DNA of 64,000 nt from Alphaproteobacteria bacterium (GTDB lineage: Bacteria; Pseudomonadota; Alphaproteobacteria; Caulobacterales; Aquidulcibacteraceae): the NCBI GenBank assembly GCA_018969015.1, contig JAGWZE010000013.1, forward strand, positions 1 through 64,000, in the 5' to 3' direction. The position numbers and the translations under genes are program-made. Each line of letters starts with the position of its first letter. Positions within the stretch are counted from its first letter, which is position 1. Below are positions 33,889 through 43,405 of this stretch, piece after piece. The notes under the pieces are model-generated. The model was given only the letters and a program-made list of their open reading frames with translations, ran no database searches and was not told the origin of the DNA.

Positions 33889-34045
33889 GCCCGCACGCCG
33901 CCGCGTGCGGCGTCGACCCGGCATTTGTGATCGCTCGTTTCACCGCGACGCGCAGCGCCCGCCTTGGCGGCGCCGCGCCAGTGCGGCTAAAGCCTCCGCT
34001 GCGCGCCGCGACCGCACGCGCGCCACAAACACGGGAGACGCACCG

Positions 34046-34399
34046 ATGCGCAAACTTCTTCTCGCCGCCGCTTTCGCGCTGACCGCCGCCGCGCCGGCGT
34101 TCGCCGCCGATGACATGGCCGCGTTCTACGGCAACACCGCCGTGGTCACCGACTCCGCGGGCGCCGTGGTCAAGTATCAGTTCGACGCTGGCGGCAAATA
34201 CGCGATCATCACGCCCAATGGCGCCAAGATCACCGGCTCCTACACGATCGGCGACGGCAAGGTCTGCTTGAAGCCCGACGATCCGAAGGCCCAGGGCGGA
34301 TGTGCCCCGCAGGCGCTCGGCAAGAAGGTCGGCGACGTGTGGGACGTCACCAACGACCAGGGGCAGAAGCTCAACGTGAAGCTCGTCGCGGGCCGCTGA
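34046..34399 (+). CDS. Small secreted protein, unknown
   Basis: A 117-residue exported protein. The signal peptide is clean (cleavage after AFA at about residue 21), and the mature part is Gly/Lys/Asp-rich with strand-like segments YGNTAVVTDSAGAVVKYQF and GSYTIGDGKVCLKPDD, including two Cys that could form a disulfide. Probably a small periplasmic beta-sandwich. No family recognised. The ATG follows a GGGAGACGCACC ribosome site. It lies between ileS and lspA. Confidence 0.78.
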   Translation: MRKLLLAAAFALTAAAPAFAADDMAAFYGNTAVVTDSAGAVVKYQFDAGGKYAIITPNGAKITGSYTIGDGKVCLKPDDPKAQGGCAPQALGKKVGDVWDVTNDQGQKLNVKLVAGR

Positions 34400-34471
34400 G
34401 CCCGTGGCCGCGTCGCCGCCGCCGGGGCGCAGGCCCTGGCGGCGCGCGGCGCCCGCGCGGCGGGAAGGCAG

Positions 34472-35017
34472 ATGACGCCGCCGCTCCCAGCCGGTAAAGC
34501 GGTGCCGATGTCCGCCCAGCCCGCCCGCCCTTTGTTGACCGGCCTCGCGTTCGCCGCCGTGATCGTCGCGGCCGATCAGGCCGTAAAGGCCTGGATCCTC
34601 GAGGTCGTGCGCCTGCCGCTGATCGGGAAGATCGAGATCTCGGGGATCTTCGATCTCACCTATGTGGAGAATCACGGCGTGAGCTTCGGCCTGCTCAAGG
34701 CGGGCTCGATGGTCGAGCGGTACGGGCTGGTGGCGCTGTCCCTCGGGATCGCCGGGCTGTTCATCAGCTGGCTCCGGACCGCCCCGCGCCTGACGACCAT
34801 GCTGGTTCTCGGCGGTGTCATCGGCGGCGCGATCGGCAACGTGATCGACCGCATACGCTTCGGCTACGTGGTGGATTTCCTCGATTTCTCCGGGCTTTAC
34901 TTCCCCTGGGTGTTCAACGTGGCCGACGCCGCGATCACGCTGGGCGCGATCGGCCTCATGTTGGACTACATGATCAATGGCGAGGGCGAGCCCGCCGCAA
35001 AAAAGTCGTCTGGCTGA
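34472..35017 (+). CDS. lspA: Lipoprotein signal peptidase II
   Basis: LspA, 181 residues with four membrane helices, cleaves prolipoprotein signal peptides before the lipobox Cys. The catalytic aspartates are in GNVIDRIRFGYVVDF and FNVADAAI, and ADQAVK is the N-terminal signature. The ATG at 34472 has a good GGAAGG ribosome site; an alternative ATG at 34508 would give the classic N-terminus. The gene downstream encodes a lipoprotein, a possible substrate. Confidence 0.92.
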   Translation: MTPPLPAGKAVPMSAQPARPLLTGLAFAAVIVAADQAVKAWILEVVRLPLIGKIEISGIFDLTYVENHGVSFGLLKAGSMVERYGLVALSLGIAGLFISWLRTAPRLTTMLVLGGVIGGAIGNVIDRIRFGYVVDFLDFSGLYFPWVFNVADAAITLGAIGLMLDYMINGEGEPAAKKSSG

Positions 35018-35133
35018 GCCTTTGTCTTGGCGAACGGCGCGGCGCTCCCTAAAAGCGCCGGGATGTCTACCAAGGTCCGAGCGCGCGCAGAGCGGGCGAT
35101 CGGGCCTTGAAAGGGCGAAGGTGAGGAGCAGGA

Positions 35134-35691
35134 ATGTCCAACGGGACTTTCAAGAGCGCTTTGGCGATGGTCGCGATCGCCGCGGCGGCCGCGTCCGTGA
35201 CGGGCTGCGCCGGCGTGCGTCAGGCCGTCGGCGCCGACAAGATCGCGCCGGACGAGTTCAAGGTCGTCACCAAGGCCCCGCTCGTCATGCCGCCGGACTA
35301 TCAGCTCCGTCCGCCACGTCCGGGCGCGCCCCGCCCACAGGAACTTGATCCGGACGGTCAGGCCCGCGCGGCCGTCTTCGGCCAGGACGTGGGCCGTCAG
35401 GCCACCGAGGGCGAACGCGCGCTCGTCTCCAAGGCCGGGGCCGAAGCCATCGACCCGGCCATCCGCGCCCAGATCGACCTCGAAGCCGGCGGTATCGTCC
35501 GCAAGCCTGAGAATTTCGCCGACCGCATCCTCTCGTTCGGCAACGAGAAGGCGGACAGCCCGGCGCCGGTGAACGCCGAAGCCGAGCAGCAGCGTCTGGC
35601 GGAGCAGGAGTCGATCCGCCGCGCCACGGGCGGCGGCACGGTCGTCATCCAGCGCAAAGACACGTCGCGCTCGAAGCTTCCGGGCCTCTGA
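35134..35691 (+). CDS. DUF3035 domain-containing lipoprotein
   Basis: A 185-residue outer-envelope lipoprotein: the N-terminal hydrophobic segment ends in the lipobox VTGC with Cys25 as the acylation site. The mature part carries the DUF3035 pattern (APDEFKVVTKAPLVMPPDYQLRPPRPG) and a Gln/Glu/Arg-rich C-terminus. In alphaproteobacteria this gene often follows lspA. The function is unknown. The ATG follows GTGAGGAGCAGG. A terminator-like hairpin comes 36 bases after the stop. Confidence 0.87.
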   Translation: MSNGTFKSALAMVAIAAAAASVTGCAGVRQAVGADKIAPDEFKVVTKAPLVMPPDYQLRPPRPGAPRPQELDPDGQARAAVFGQDVGRQATEGERALVSKAGAEAIDPAIRAQIDLEAGGIVRKPENFADRILSFGNEKADSPAPVNAEAEQQRLAEQESIRRATGGGTVVIQRKDTSRSKLPGL

Positions 35692-35726
35692 CGGCGGCGC
35701 CGCGCGCGGCTCGAGAATTTCGTCAC

Positions 35727-35761
35727 GGCCTCGCCCGTTCAGGGCGGGGCCGTTTTCGTTT
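35727..35761 (+). terminator. Rho-independent terminator
   Basis: GGCCTCGCCC and GGGCGGGGCC form a ten-base stem (one G-T pair) around a GTTCA loop, followed by GTTTTCGTTT. It ends the ileS-lspA-DUF3035 run before mutL. Confidence 0.7.
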
Positions 35762-35849
35762 CGAAGGCTGCACTGCGCGGCCCGGACGCGCCGTCCGCCG
35801 GCCCCGCCGAGCGTGCTAGACTGAGGGCGATTCCCGCCAGGACTGCCCC

Positions 35850-37751
35850 TTGCCCATTCGCCGTCTCCCGCCCGAAGCCGTCAATCGCATCGCCGCCGGC
35901 GAGGTGATCGAGCGGCCGGCCGCGGCCGTGAAGGAGCTCGTCGAGAACGCGCTGGACGCCGGCGCGCGCCGCATCCGCGTGGCGATCGAGCGCGGCGGGA
36001 TCGCGAGCCTCTCCATCGAGGACGACGGCGGCGGCATCCCCGTCGAGGAGCTGCCGCTCGCGGTGGAGCGCCACGCCACCTCCAAGCTCGTCGCGGCCGA
36101 CGACGGCGCGGTCGATCTGCTCAACATCTTCACCATGGGCTTCCGCGGCGAGGCCTTGCCCTCGATCGGTGCGGTGGCGCGGCTCACCATCACGTCGCGC
36201 GCCCGCGGCCGTGACGAGGCGTGGCGCATCGACGTCGAGGGCGGCGTCATCACAGAGCCGCGCCCGGCGCCGTTCGGCGGCGTGGGATCCGGCACGGTGG
36301 TGCAGGTGCGCGATCTCTTCTTTGCGACGCCCGCGCGCCTGAAGTTCCTCAAATCCGAGCGCGCCGAGGCGATGGCGATCACCGACGCCATCAAGCGCCT
36401 CGCCATGGCGCGCGCCGACGTCGCCTTCATTCTCGAAACCGACGGCCGCACCGTGCTGCGCTACCCGGCCGAGGACGATCCCGAGAACGAGGGCCGCCGT
36501 CGCCGCCTGGCCGCGGTGCTCGGCGCCGAGTTCGCGCCCAACGCCGTGCCGATCGACGCGACGCGCAACGGCGTGCGCCTGACGGGGTTCGCCGGCCTGC
36601 CGACGATGAGCCGCGGCTCCGGCGAGCACCATCATCTGTTCGTCAATGGCCGCCCCGTGCGCGACAAGCTCGTCGTCGGCGCCGTGCGTGCGGCCTATCA
36701 GGATCTGCTCGCCCGCGACCGCCGGCCTGTCGTGGCGCTCTATGTCGATCTCTCGCCGGAAGAGGTGGACGTGAACGTGCACCCGGCGAAGACGGAAGTG
36801 CGATTTCGCGACGCCTCGGCCGTGCGCGGCCTGATCGTCGGCGCCGTGTCGCATGCGCTCGCCGCCGCCGGGCATCGCGCGTCGACGACCGTCGCGGCCC
36901 AGGCGCTCGACGCCGTGCGCGCCGGCGCGTGGGCGGGCGGCGCAGGAAACGCTGCGCCGGGCGGAGGTTTTGGCGGCGGCTTCGGCGGCGGCGGGTTCGC
37001 GCCGCAGCGTCCGACCCAGGCCGCGCTTTCGGCATGGACGCTCGCGGAGACGGCGCTGGCGTTCGCCGAGCCGTCGTCGCGCGTGGAGCCGGTGGCGGAG
37101 CCGTCGCCGTTCGCCAACGGGGCGGGCGCCGATCCGCAGGGCGTGGGCGCGCAGATCGTCGATCCGCTGGACTATCCGCTCGGCGCCGCGCGCGCGCAGC
37201 TGCACGAGACCTACATCGTCGCGCAAACGCGGGACGGCATCGTCATCGTCGATCAGCACGCCGCGCACGAGCGCCTCGTCTACGAGCGCATGAAGCGCCA
37301 CCTCGAGGCGGGCGGCGCGCCGCGGCAGGCGCTTCTGATCCCTGACGTCGTCGATCTCGATCCGCATGATTGCGAGCGGCTTGCGGCGCGCGCGGCCGAA
37401 CTCGCCGAACTCGGGCTCGTCATCGAGCCGTTCGGCGCGGGGGCGATCCTGGTGCGCGAGACGCCGGCGCTGCTGGGTGAGATCGACACGCGCGGCCTGC
37501 TCCAGGACCTGGCCGACGACATCGCCGAACTCGGCGAGGCCCATGCGCTCAAGGAGCGTCTGGAGGAGGTGTGCGCCTCGATGGCCTGCCGCGGCTCCGT
37601 GCGGGCCGGACGACGCCTGACGGCCCCGGAAATGAACGCCCTGCTGCGCGAGATGGAGCGGACGCCGTTCTCGGGCCAGTGCAACCACGGCCGGCCCACT
37701 TATGTCGAACTGAAGCTGGCGGACATCGAGCGCCTGTTCGGCCGCCGCTGA
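35850..37751 (+). CDS. mutL: DNA mismatch repair endonuclease MutL
   Basis: MutL, 633 residues. The N-terminal GHKL ATPase has [28 protein letters not shown] and [10 protein letters not shown], with the nucleotide fold residues in the usual order. After a Gly-rich linker ([13 protein letters not shown] near residue 375) comes the C-terminal domain with the endonuclease-type [12 protein letters not shown] motif and CNHGRP. The start is TTG at 35850, giving the exact family N-terminus (MPIRRLPPE). It lies downstream of a terminator and before an S9 peptidase gene. Confidence 0.94.
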   Translation: MPIRRLPPEAVNRIAAGEVIERPAAAVKELVENALDAGARRIRVAIERGGIASLSIEDDGGGIPVEELPLAVERHATSKLVAADDGAVDLLNIFTMGFRGEALPSIGAVARLTITSRARGRDEAWRIDVEGGVITEPRPAPFGGVGSGTVVQVRDLFFATPARLKFLKSERAEAMAITDAIKRLAMARADVAFILETDGRTVLRYPAEDDPENEGRRRRLAAVLGAEFAPNAVPIDATRNGVRLTGFAGLPTMSRGSGEHHHLFVNGRPVRDKLVVGAVRAAYQDLLARDRRPVVALYVDLSPEEVDVNVHPAKTEVRFRDASAVRGLIVGAVSHALAAAGHRASTTVAAQALDAVRAGAWAGGAGNAAPGGGFGGGFGGGGFAPQRPTQAALSAWTLAETALAFAEPSSRVEPVAEPSPFANGAGADPQGVGAQIVDPLDYPLGAARAQLHETYIVAQTRDGIVIVDQHAAHERLVYERMKRHLEAGGAPRQALLIPDVVDLDPHDCERLAARAAELAELGLVIEPFGAGAILVRETPALLGEIDTRGLLQDLADDIAELGEAHALKERLEEVCASMACRGSVRAGRRLTAPEMNALLREMERTPFSGQCNHGRPTYVELKLADIERLFGRR

Positions 37752-37872
37752 ATTAGCTCTGACACGCCCGTGATCGGCCCCCGGCGCGTTCCTCGCGTCG
37801 ACGGGCTTGGCGCGGCCTGCGTGGGCGCTAGAGTGCCCGCAAAGGGCCCCGGCGTGCGGGCCGTTCGAGGGG

Positions 37873-39972
37873 ATGGATATGAGGGGCGTCCGGATGTTGA
37901 CGGCCGCGGCGGCGACCGCGGCGATGAGCGTGGCGATGGCCATGGGGGCGGCGGCCGCTCCGGCGGCGGCGCCGTTGTCGGCCGAAACGCTGTGGAAGAT
38001 GTCGCGGGTGGGCGAGCCGAGCCTGTCGCCGGACGGCCGATCCGCCGTGTTCGGCGTGACGACCTTCGACGTCGCCACCGACAAATCCTCCGTTGATCTC
38101 TGGCTGGCGGACGCATCCGGCGGCGGCGAACCGCGCCGCCTCACCACGGATCCGGCGTCGGAATCGGAAGCCACGTTCAGCCCCGACGGCAAGACGATCG
38201 CCTTCGTCGCCAAGCGCGCCGGCGACACCGCCGCACAGATCTATCTGCTGCCCGTGGGCGGCGGCGAGGCGCGCCGCCTCACCGACGTGCCGACCGGCGC
38301 GAGCCGCATCCAGTGGATGCCGGACGGATCGGGCGTCGCATTCGTCACGGCCATCTGGGCGGACCTCGCCGATTGGGACGCGCAGGCCAAGCGTCTGAAG
38401 GAGCGCGAAGGCTCCAAGATGAGCGCGAAGGTGTGGACGAAGTCGCCGATCTCGGCGTGGGATTCCTACCTCGATGACCGCGTGTGGCACGTCTATGTCG
38501 CGCCGATCGACGGCGGCGCCGTGCGCGCCGTGACGCGCGAATCTGGGGTTGCGCCGCACGTGCGCGCGCAGGGCGGCGATCCCTTCGACATCTCGCCCGA
38601 CGGCAAGGAGTTCGCCGTCGTCGTGAACTCCGACAAGACGGGCGTCGCCACCAATCTCGACGTCTATCTCGTTCCGGCCGCAGGCGGCGCCGCGCGCAAC
38701 CTGACGCCGGCCAATCTCGCCGACGATTCCGATCCGCTCTACGCGCCCGACGGCAAGCGGCTTGCCTTCCTGCAGCAGCGCATCCGCGGCTTCTACGCCG
38801 ACACCTCGCGCCTGATGATCCTCGACCGCGCGAGCGGCCGCGTCACCGGGCTCTCCGAAACGTTCGATCGCTCCGTTGGCGGCCTCGTGTGGCGCAGCGA
38901 CGGGCAGGCGCTTTATGGCGCGTTCGCCGACGGCGAGACGCGGCGCGTGTTCCGCTTCGACGTGCGTGGCGGCGCGCCGACGGCGCTGACGAAATCCAGC
39001 GATTTCGGCGGCCTGGACACCGCGGGTTCGACGCTGATCGGCCTGCGCCAATCGTTCGATGCGCCGAGCGAAGTGGTGCGCATCGACACGCGCTCCGGCG
39101 CCGTGACGCAGCTCACGAAGTTCAACGCCCCGGTGCTCGAGACCGCCGCGCGCGGCAAGGTGGAAAGCGTCACCTACGAGGGGGCGGACGGCGCGGACAT
39201 CCAGATGTGGGTGATCTATCCGCCGGGCTTCGATCCGTCGAAGAAGTATCCGCTGATGCTCCTCCTGCACGGCGGTCCGCACAACGGCATCACCGACGCC
39301 TGGACCTATCGCTGGAACGCGCACGTGTTCGCCGGCTGGGGCTACGTCGTCGCGTGGCACAATTTCCACGGATCGTCCGGGTTCGGACAGGCCTTCACCG
39401 ACTCGATCACGGCGAACTGGATGGACAAGCCGTACGAGGACACGATCAAGGCGGCGGACTGGTTCGCGGCGAAGCCCTGGATCGACCGCGATCGGATGGT
39501 CGCGGCCGGCGCCTCGTATGGCGGCTATCTCGCCAACGTGCTGCTCGGCAAGCCGCATCCGTTCAAGGCGCTCGTCTCGCACGCCGGCGTTTTCAACCAC
39601 TACACGCAGCTCGCGTCCGACGCCTGGGCCAACGAAAGCCGGTATCCGGAGTACTGGGAGCCGAATGCGCGCGCGGAGTTCGAGCGGACCTCGCCGCACC
39701 TCTATGCGGCGAACTTCAAGACGCCGACGCTGATCATCCACGGCCAGACGGACCTGCGCGTGCCCGTGAACAACTCGATCGAGATGTTCCAGACGCTGCA
39801 GAAGCTCGGCGTGCCGTCCAAGCTCGTCTATTTCCCTGACGAGAACCACTGGATCAGCAAGCCGCAGAACTCGATCTTCTGGTACGGCCAGGTCCGCGAT
39901 TGGGTGACGACCTACGCGCCGCCCGGGCCGCGGGACGCGGGGGGCGCGGGCGTCGCGGCCACGGGGAAATAG
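37873..39972 (+). CDS. S9 family peptidase (prolyl oligopeptidase fold), secreted
   Basis: A serine peptidase of about 699 residues. An N-terminal signal (MDMRGVRM followed by an Ala-rich helix ending AAAAP) directs export. The middle is a WD40-like beta propeller with repeated SPDGK/SPDGR motifs. The catalytic domain at the C-terminus has GASYGGYLAN (nucleophile Ser), an Asp in QTDLRVPVNNS and the His in DENHWI. It cleaves peptides, probably for nutrition. The start at 37873 was preferred over an upstream ATG at 37807 that adds unrelated residues. It is directly followed by a LuxR regulator gene 13 bases away. Confidence 0.88.
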   Translation: MDMRGVRMLTAAAATAAMSVAMAMGAAAAPAAAPLSAETLWKMSRVGEPSLSPDGRSAVFGVTTFDVATDKSSVDLWLADASGGGEPRRLTTDPASESEATFSPDGKTIAFVAKRAGDTAAQIYLLPVGGGEARRLTDVPTGASRIQWMPDGSGVAFVTAIWADLADWDAQAKRLKEREGSKMSAKVWTKSPISAWDSYLDDRVWHVYVAPIDGGAVRAVTRESGVAPHVRAQGGDPFDISPDGKEFAVVVNSDKTGVATNLDVYLVPAAGGAARNLTPANLADDSDPLYAPDGKRLAFLQQRIRGFYADTSRLMILDRASGRVTGLSETFDRSVGGLVWRSDGQALYGAFADGETRRVFRFDVRGGAPTALTKSSDFGGLDTAGSTLIGLRQSFDAPSEVVRIDTRSGAVTQLTKFNAPVLETAARGKVESVTYEGADGADIQMWVIYPPGFDPSKKYPLMLLLHGGPHNGITDAWTYRWNAHVFAGWGYVVAWHNFHGSSGFGQAFTDSITANWMDKPYEDTIKAADWFAAKPWIDRDRMVAAGASYGGYLANVLLGKPHPFKALVSHAGVFNHYTQLASDAWANESRYPEYWEPNARAEFERTSPHLYAANFKTPTLIIHGQTDLRVPVNNSIEMFQTLQKLGVPSKLVYFPDENHWISKPQNSIFWYGQVRDWVTTYAPPGPRDAGGAGVAATGK

Positions 39973-39985
39973 GGCGGCTGGCGCC

Positions 39986-40780
39986 GTGCCGAGATCCTCG
40001 CTCGCGATCCGCACCTTCGCGCTCGATGAGGCGTGTCGCAACGCGCGCACCATCGCCGAGCTCGATTCCCATTTCGGCGGCTTCGTCGCCGACCTCGAGC
40101 TGGGCTCTTGGCGCGCGCTGCTGATCGCGCAGGGCGGGCTGCGCAAGCTGGTGTTCGCCTCGGGGCGCCCGCCGACGGGATGGTCGCAGCACTATCTCGA
40201 ACACGGGCTGGCCGAGCACGACGCCGTGATCGGTCTCGTGCAGCGCACGTCGGCGCCGGTGGTGTGGAGCCGCATCGCCTCGAGCAGCCTTTTGACGCGC
40301 GAGGCGCAACGCGTGTTTTCCGACGCGCGCGCGTTCGGGCTGGTCGATGGCGTGTGCACGCCCGTTCGGCTCGCCGATGGCGAATTGTGGATCGTCGCGA
40401 CGTTCTCGACGCAGCCGATCTCGCCGGGCGATGAGATCCTGTTCGCGTGGGAGTCCGGCGTGCGCAGCTATCTGCGGCGGCTGCGCTTGATGCTGACCTC
40501 TACCGAACTGCGCCAGAAGCCCGGGCGGCTGACGAAGCGCCAGCGCGAAGTGCTTGCGCGCCTGGCGGAGGGCGCGCGCCAGACCGAGATCGCCGACGAA
40601 CTGGGCGTCACAGTCAAAGCTATCGAAGCCACGTTGGCCGACGCCCGCTCGCGATTCAACGCGCCGACCACGATCCGGTTGGTGATGGACGCCGTCGCAC
40701 TCGGGGAAATCGACAGCCCCTGGATCGATATCGAATCTCCTTGGGAAATCCCTAGGGCGCGTCCGCGCGGGTCCGCCTAG
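39986..40780 (+). CDS. LuxR-type regulator with autoinducer-binding domain, solo
   Basis: A 264-residue regulator. The N-terminal domain matches the autoinducer-binding fold: of the six residues conserved in TraR/LuxR, five align by spacing (W66, Y70, D79, W94, G122) while the Pro after the Asp is Ala here. The C-terminal HTH is at about 182-245 (RLTKRQREVLARLAEG, EIADELGVTVKAIEATL). No luxI gene is in the window, so it is a solo or orphan regulator that may sense foreign or non-AHL signals. The start is GTG, 13 bases after the S9 peptidase stop, so they are probably cotranscribed. Confidence 0.87.
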   Translation: MPRSSLAIRTFALDEACRNARTIAELDSHFGGFVADLELGSWRALLIAQGGLRKLVFASGRPPTGWSQHYLEHGLAEHDAVIGLVQRTSAPVVWSRIASSSLLTREAQRVFSDARAFGLVDGVCTPVRLADGELWIVATFSTQPISPGDEILFAWESGVRSYLRRLRLMLTSTELRQKPGRLTKRQREVLARLAEGARQTEIADELGVTVKAIEATLADARSRFNAPTTIRLVMDAVALGEIDSPWIDIESPWEIPRARPRGSA

Positions 40781-40804
40781 GTTCGCCACAAGGGACGCAC
40801 GCGA

Positions 40805-40835
40805 CCTCGGCGCTCGGCTTCGGCCGGCGCCGAGG
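40805..40835. terminator. Hairpin between convergent genes
   Basis: CCTCGGCGC and GCGCCGAGG form a nine-base stem around a TCGGCTTCGGCCG loop. There is no T-run. It separates the luxR-type gene from the convergent MipA-like gene and may end both transcripts. Confidence 0.4.
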
Positions 40836-40862
40836 GGCCCGCGTGGTCGATCGTGGCGCTTT

Positions 40863-41690
40863 TCAGCGTGCGGACGCGCCCAGGCGATACCCCACACCGA
40901 TCCCGAGACGCGTCTGGTTCTCCGAGCCGCGCAGCTGGACGAGCGGGCTGTCGGCCGCGTCGCCGAGGAGGCGGGACTGCTCGGCGAACAGCGTGACGGT
41001 CGTGCGCGGCTGCGGGCGCAGCACGATGGCGCCGGCGAGCCCCACGCTTTCGAGGCCGCCGCCCGCCGCGAAGGTCGGCAGGCCCGAGCGGGCGCTCTGG
41101 GCCGGCGTCACGCCGAAATAGGTCTGCATGTAGTCATCGCTGACGGCGCGAAGGCGCGGGCCCGCGGAGAGCGCCACGCGCTCGGACAGGCGAAAGCGCA
41201 GATCGCCCCCGGCTTCGACGACGAGCCCTTCATGGCCGCCGACGCCCTGACGCACTTCGAGCGATGCGCGCGCGAAGCGCCAGGACTTCTCCGCGAAGCC
41301 GCCGATCTCGGCGGTGGCGTCGACGTCGCCGAGCCCGCGCAACGCACGGTCGTCGCTTTCGTCCCGTCCGAACTTCACCTTCGCATAGGGGCCGATCCGC
41401 CACCCGTCGGCAGAGACGACGTTGTAGCCGACGCCCGTGCGCACCGAGGCGAAGAATTTGTCCCGCCAGCGCACGTCGATGTCGGGCACGGCGAGCGGGC
41501 TGAGATCATCCGCCCCGTCCCATTCGGGCCGCAAGAACGCGGCTGCGCCAACGGTCACGCGCCAGTCCGAGGCGGCGCCGAACCGGGGCAGCGTGTCCAC
41601 GTTCTGCTCGGGCGCCGAGACCTGGGCTTCGGCGGGCCGGGCGGCGGCGACCGCGGCGAGGCCGGCCAGGACTGCGAGAGTGATGCGCAT
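40863..41690 (-). CDS. MipA/OmpV-like outer membrane beta-barrel protein
   Basis: A 275-residue outer membrane protein. The signal peptide runs to about residue 23 (ARPAEA-QVS), and the mature part has alternating beta-strand segments typical of the MipA/OmpV family (VGAAAFLRPEWDGADDL, PDIDVRWRDKFFASVRTGVGYNVV, GIGVGYRLG at the end). In some bacteria MipA interacts with peptidoglycan enzymes. Whether it is a pore or scaffold here is unknown. The ATG at 41690 gives a clean signal peptide. Confidence 0.83.
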   Translation of the reverse strand: MRITLAVLAGLAAVAAARPAEAQVSAPEQNVDTLPRFGAASDWRVTVGAAAFLRPEWDGADDLSPLAVPDIDVRWRDKFFASVRTGVGYNVVSADGWRIGPYAKVKFGRDESDDRALRGLGDVDATAEIGGFAEKSWRFARASLEVRQGVGGHEGLVVEAGGDLRFRLSERVALSAGPRLRAVSDDYMQTYFGVTPAQSARSGLPTFAAGGGLESVGLAGAIVLRPQPRTTVTLFAEQSRLLGDAADSPLVQLRGSENQTRLGIGVGYRLGASAR

Positions 41691-41842
41691 GACGTCTCCT
41701 TGTGGGCGCTGAGGTAGCGTGGCGCGGCGCCCGAGACGAGGGACCTCGGGCAACCGTCATCTTCCCGCCCCTCGTCCTGGCGAGTATGACGTCCGGCCCC
41801 GTCCGCTTCGGGCCGGGCCGCCGCCGCCGCGCAGGGGATTGC

Positions 41843-43405
41843 ATGGCCGATGTGTTCGTCTCCTACGCCAGCGAAGACCGCGACCGCGTGCGCCCCATCG
41901 CGGAGGCGTTGCAGCAGCGCGGACTGACGGTCTGGTGGGACCGCGCGCTCGCCGCGGGCGACGACTACGCAGCAGTGATCGAACGCGAGCTCGCCGCGGC
42001 GAAGGCCGTGGTGGTCGTGTGGTCGGCGACGTCGGCGCAAAGCCCCTGGGTGCGCGACGAGGCCGGCCGCGCGCGCGACGCCGGCCGTCTCGTGCCGGCG
42101 ATGATCGACGCGGTCGACCTGCCGCTCGGCTTCGGTCAGCTGCATACCGAAGATCTCACCGCCTGGAACGGCGCCGCCCGTGCGCCGCAGATCGATCTTC
42201 TGGCGGACGCCGTCGGGGCCAAGATCGCCGGTGCGCCGCTCGATCCCGCCGCGACCGCCGCCAAGCGCGCGCGGCTCCTCACGCGTGTGCGCGTCGTCTC
42301 CGTCCTCGGCGCGCTGGCGTCCGTCGTGGCGATCGTGGCGGGCGTCACCACCATTGCCCGGACCACGGCGCCGTCGCCCTCCGGAACGCCGCCGCCGAGC
42401 GCCGTGCAGCAGCCTGTCGATCCGTTGGCGGAGCTTTTGCGGCTCGTCGACGAAGGCAAGATCACGGGCGAGCAGGCCGTGCGGCTTGCGGAGTTGTTGC
42501 AGCAGCAGGCCTTCTCCGATGCGCCCGCGGGCAGTGCGCCGCCGGCGCAGCCTGCGCCGCAGACGGCGCCGGCGTTCGGCGCGCGGGCCTCGCTTGCGCC
42601 CGAGGCTGCGGCGGCGGTCGAGACTGCATCGGTCGGTTTCGACGCCGCGGCGCGCGAGACCTTTTCCGAGGCCGTCGCGCAGCTGATCCAGGATCCGGAT
42701 GCGCGGGTGCGCACGGCCGTGCTCAAGGCCTCGCGCCCGCAGTCGCGCGCCGAGGGCGTCGAAGCGTTGCTGTCGATCGCGGCGGAAGGCGGCCCCGCGG
42801 CGGGCGCGATCTACCGCGCGTGCGGCGCGCTGCTCTCGGTCGTCGATGATCCGCGGGCGCGCGACGCGCTCGAGAACGCCCAACGCCTCAATCCGCAGGA
42901 CAAGCGCATCTGGAGCCTGCTCAGCGTGATGTATGGCCGCGAGCGTCGCCCGCTCGACGCCGCCGGCGCCGCGCTGGTCGGCGAGGGGCTCGATGCGGCG
43001 GCGCAGGGCAAGCGCGACGACTCGGCGCGCACGCTTGAAGCGGCCTTGCCCTATGTCGCGCGCAATCCCGCCTCGAAGGCGTTCGTGCTCGGCCAACTCG
43101 GCGACGATGCGGCCGCGCGCAGCGACTGGGACGTCGCCGAGCGCCGCTATGCCGAGGCGGTGCGCCTGCACGGCGCCGCCAAGGACGCCGGCGCGCTCGC
43201 CGTCGAGGCCGCCAAGCTCGCCCGCGCGCACCTTGCCCAAGGCGAAGCGCGTGACGCCTGCCGGACGCTGCGCAAGGCCCAGGGCGAGGGGGCGGTGGTG
43301 TCGGAGCAGGAGATCAATGCCGCGTGCCGGCCCGCCAATACGGGCGGCGTCGGGCCCGCGGGGCCGCTGCGGCTTACGCCGGCGCCGACCCAGCCGCCGG
43401 GGTGA
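41843..43405 (+). CDS. TIR domain protein with membrane helix and repeat region
   Basis: A 520-residue protein in three parts. Residues 1-130 form a TIR domain: DVFVSYASEDRDRVRPIAEAL, then LTVWWDRALAAGDDYAAVI, then KAVVVVWSATSAQSPWVRDE. Residues about 151-171 are a single membrane helix. The rest, about 200-500, is Ala-rich helical sequence with TPR-like spacing. By hand alignment with SARM1-type NADases the catalytic Glu position falls on Ala43, so NAD cleavage is doubtful; the TIR may be an adapter. There is no obvious defence partner next to it. The ATG at 41843 gives the exact TIR N-terminus. The 3' end overlaps rsmD by 32 bases. Confidence 0.85.
   Translation: MADVFVSYASEDRDRVRPIAEALQQRGLTVWWDRALAAGDDYAAVIERELAAAKAVVVVWSATSAQSPWVRDEAGRARDAGRLVPAMIDAVDLPLGFGQLHTEDLTAWNGAARAPQIDLLADAVGAKIAGAPLDPAATAAKRARLLTRVRVVSVLGALASVVAIVAGVTTIARTTAPSPSGTPPPSAVQQPVDPLAELLRLVDEGKITGEQAVRLAELLQQQAFSDAPAGSAPPAQPAPQTAPAFGARASLAPEAAAAVETASVGFDAAARETFSEAVAQLIQDPDARVRTAVLKASRPQSRAEGVEALLSIAAEGGPAAGAIYRACGALLSVVDDPRARDALENAQRLNPQDKRIWSLLSVMYGRERRPLDAAGAALVGEGLDAAAQGKRDDSARTLEAALPYVARNPASKAFVLGQLGDDAAARSDWDVAERRYAEAVRLHGAAKDAGALAVEAAKLARAHLAQGEARDACRTLRKAQGEGAVVSEQEINAACRPANTGGVGPAGPLRLTPAPTQPPG

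Noticed and set aside
30967-33924. Very long open frame antisense to ileS
   Set aside because: It mirrors the codon structure of ileS in a GC-rich genome, is Arg-rich and has no family motifs; ileS on the plus strand has all IleRS signatures.
41843-43405. Thoeris or other named TIR defence system
   Set aside because: No thsA-like effector or other partner lies adjacent, and the catalytic Glu seems to be replaced.
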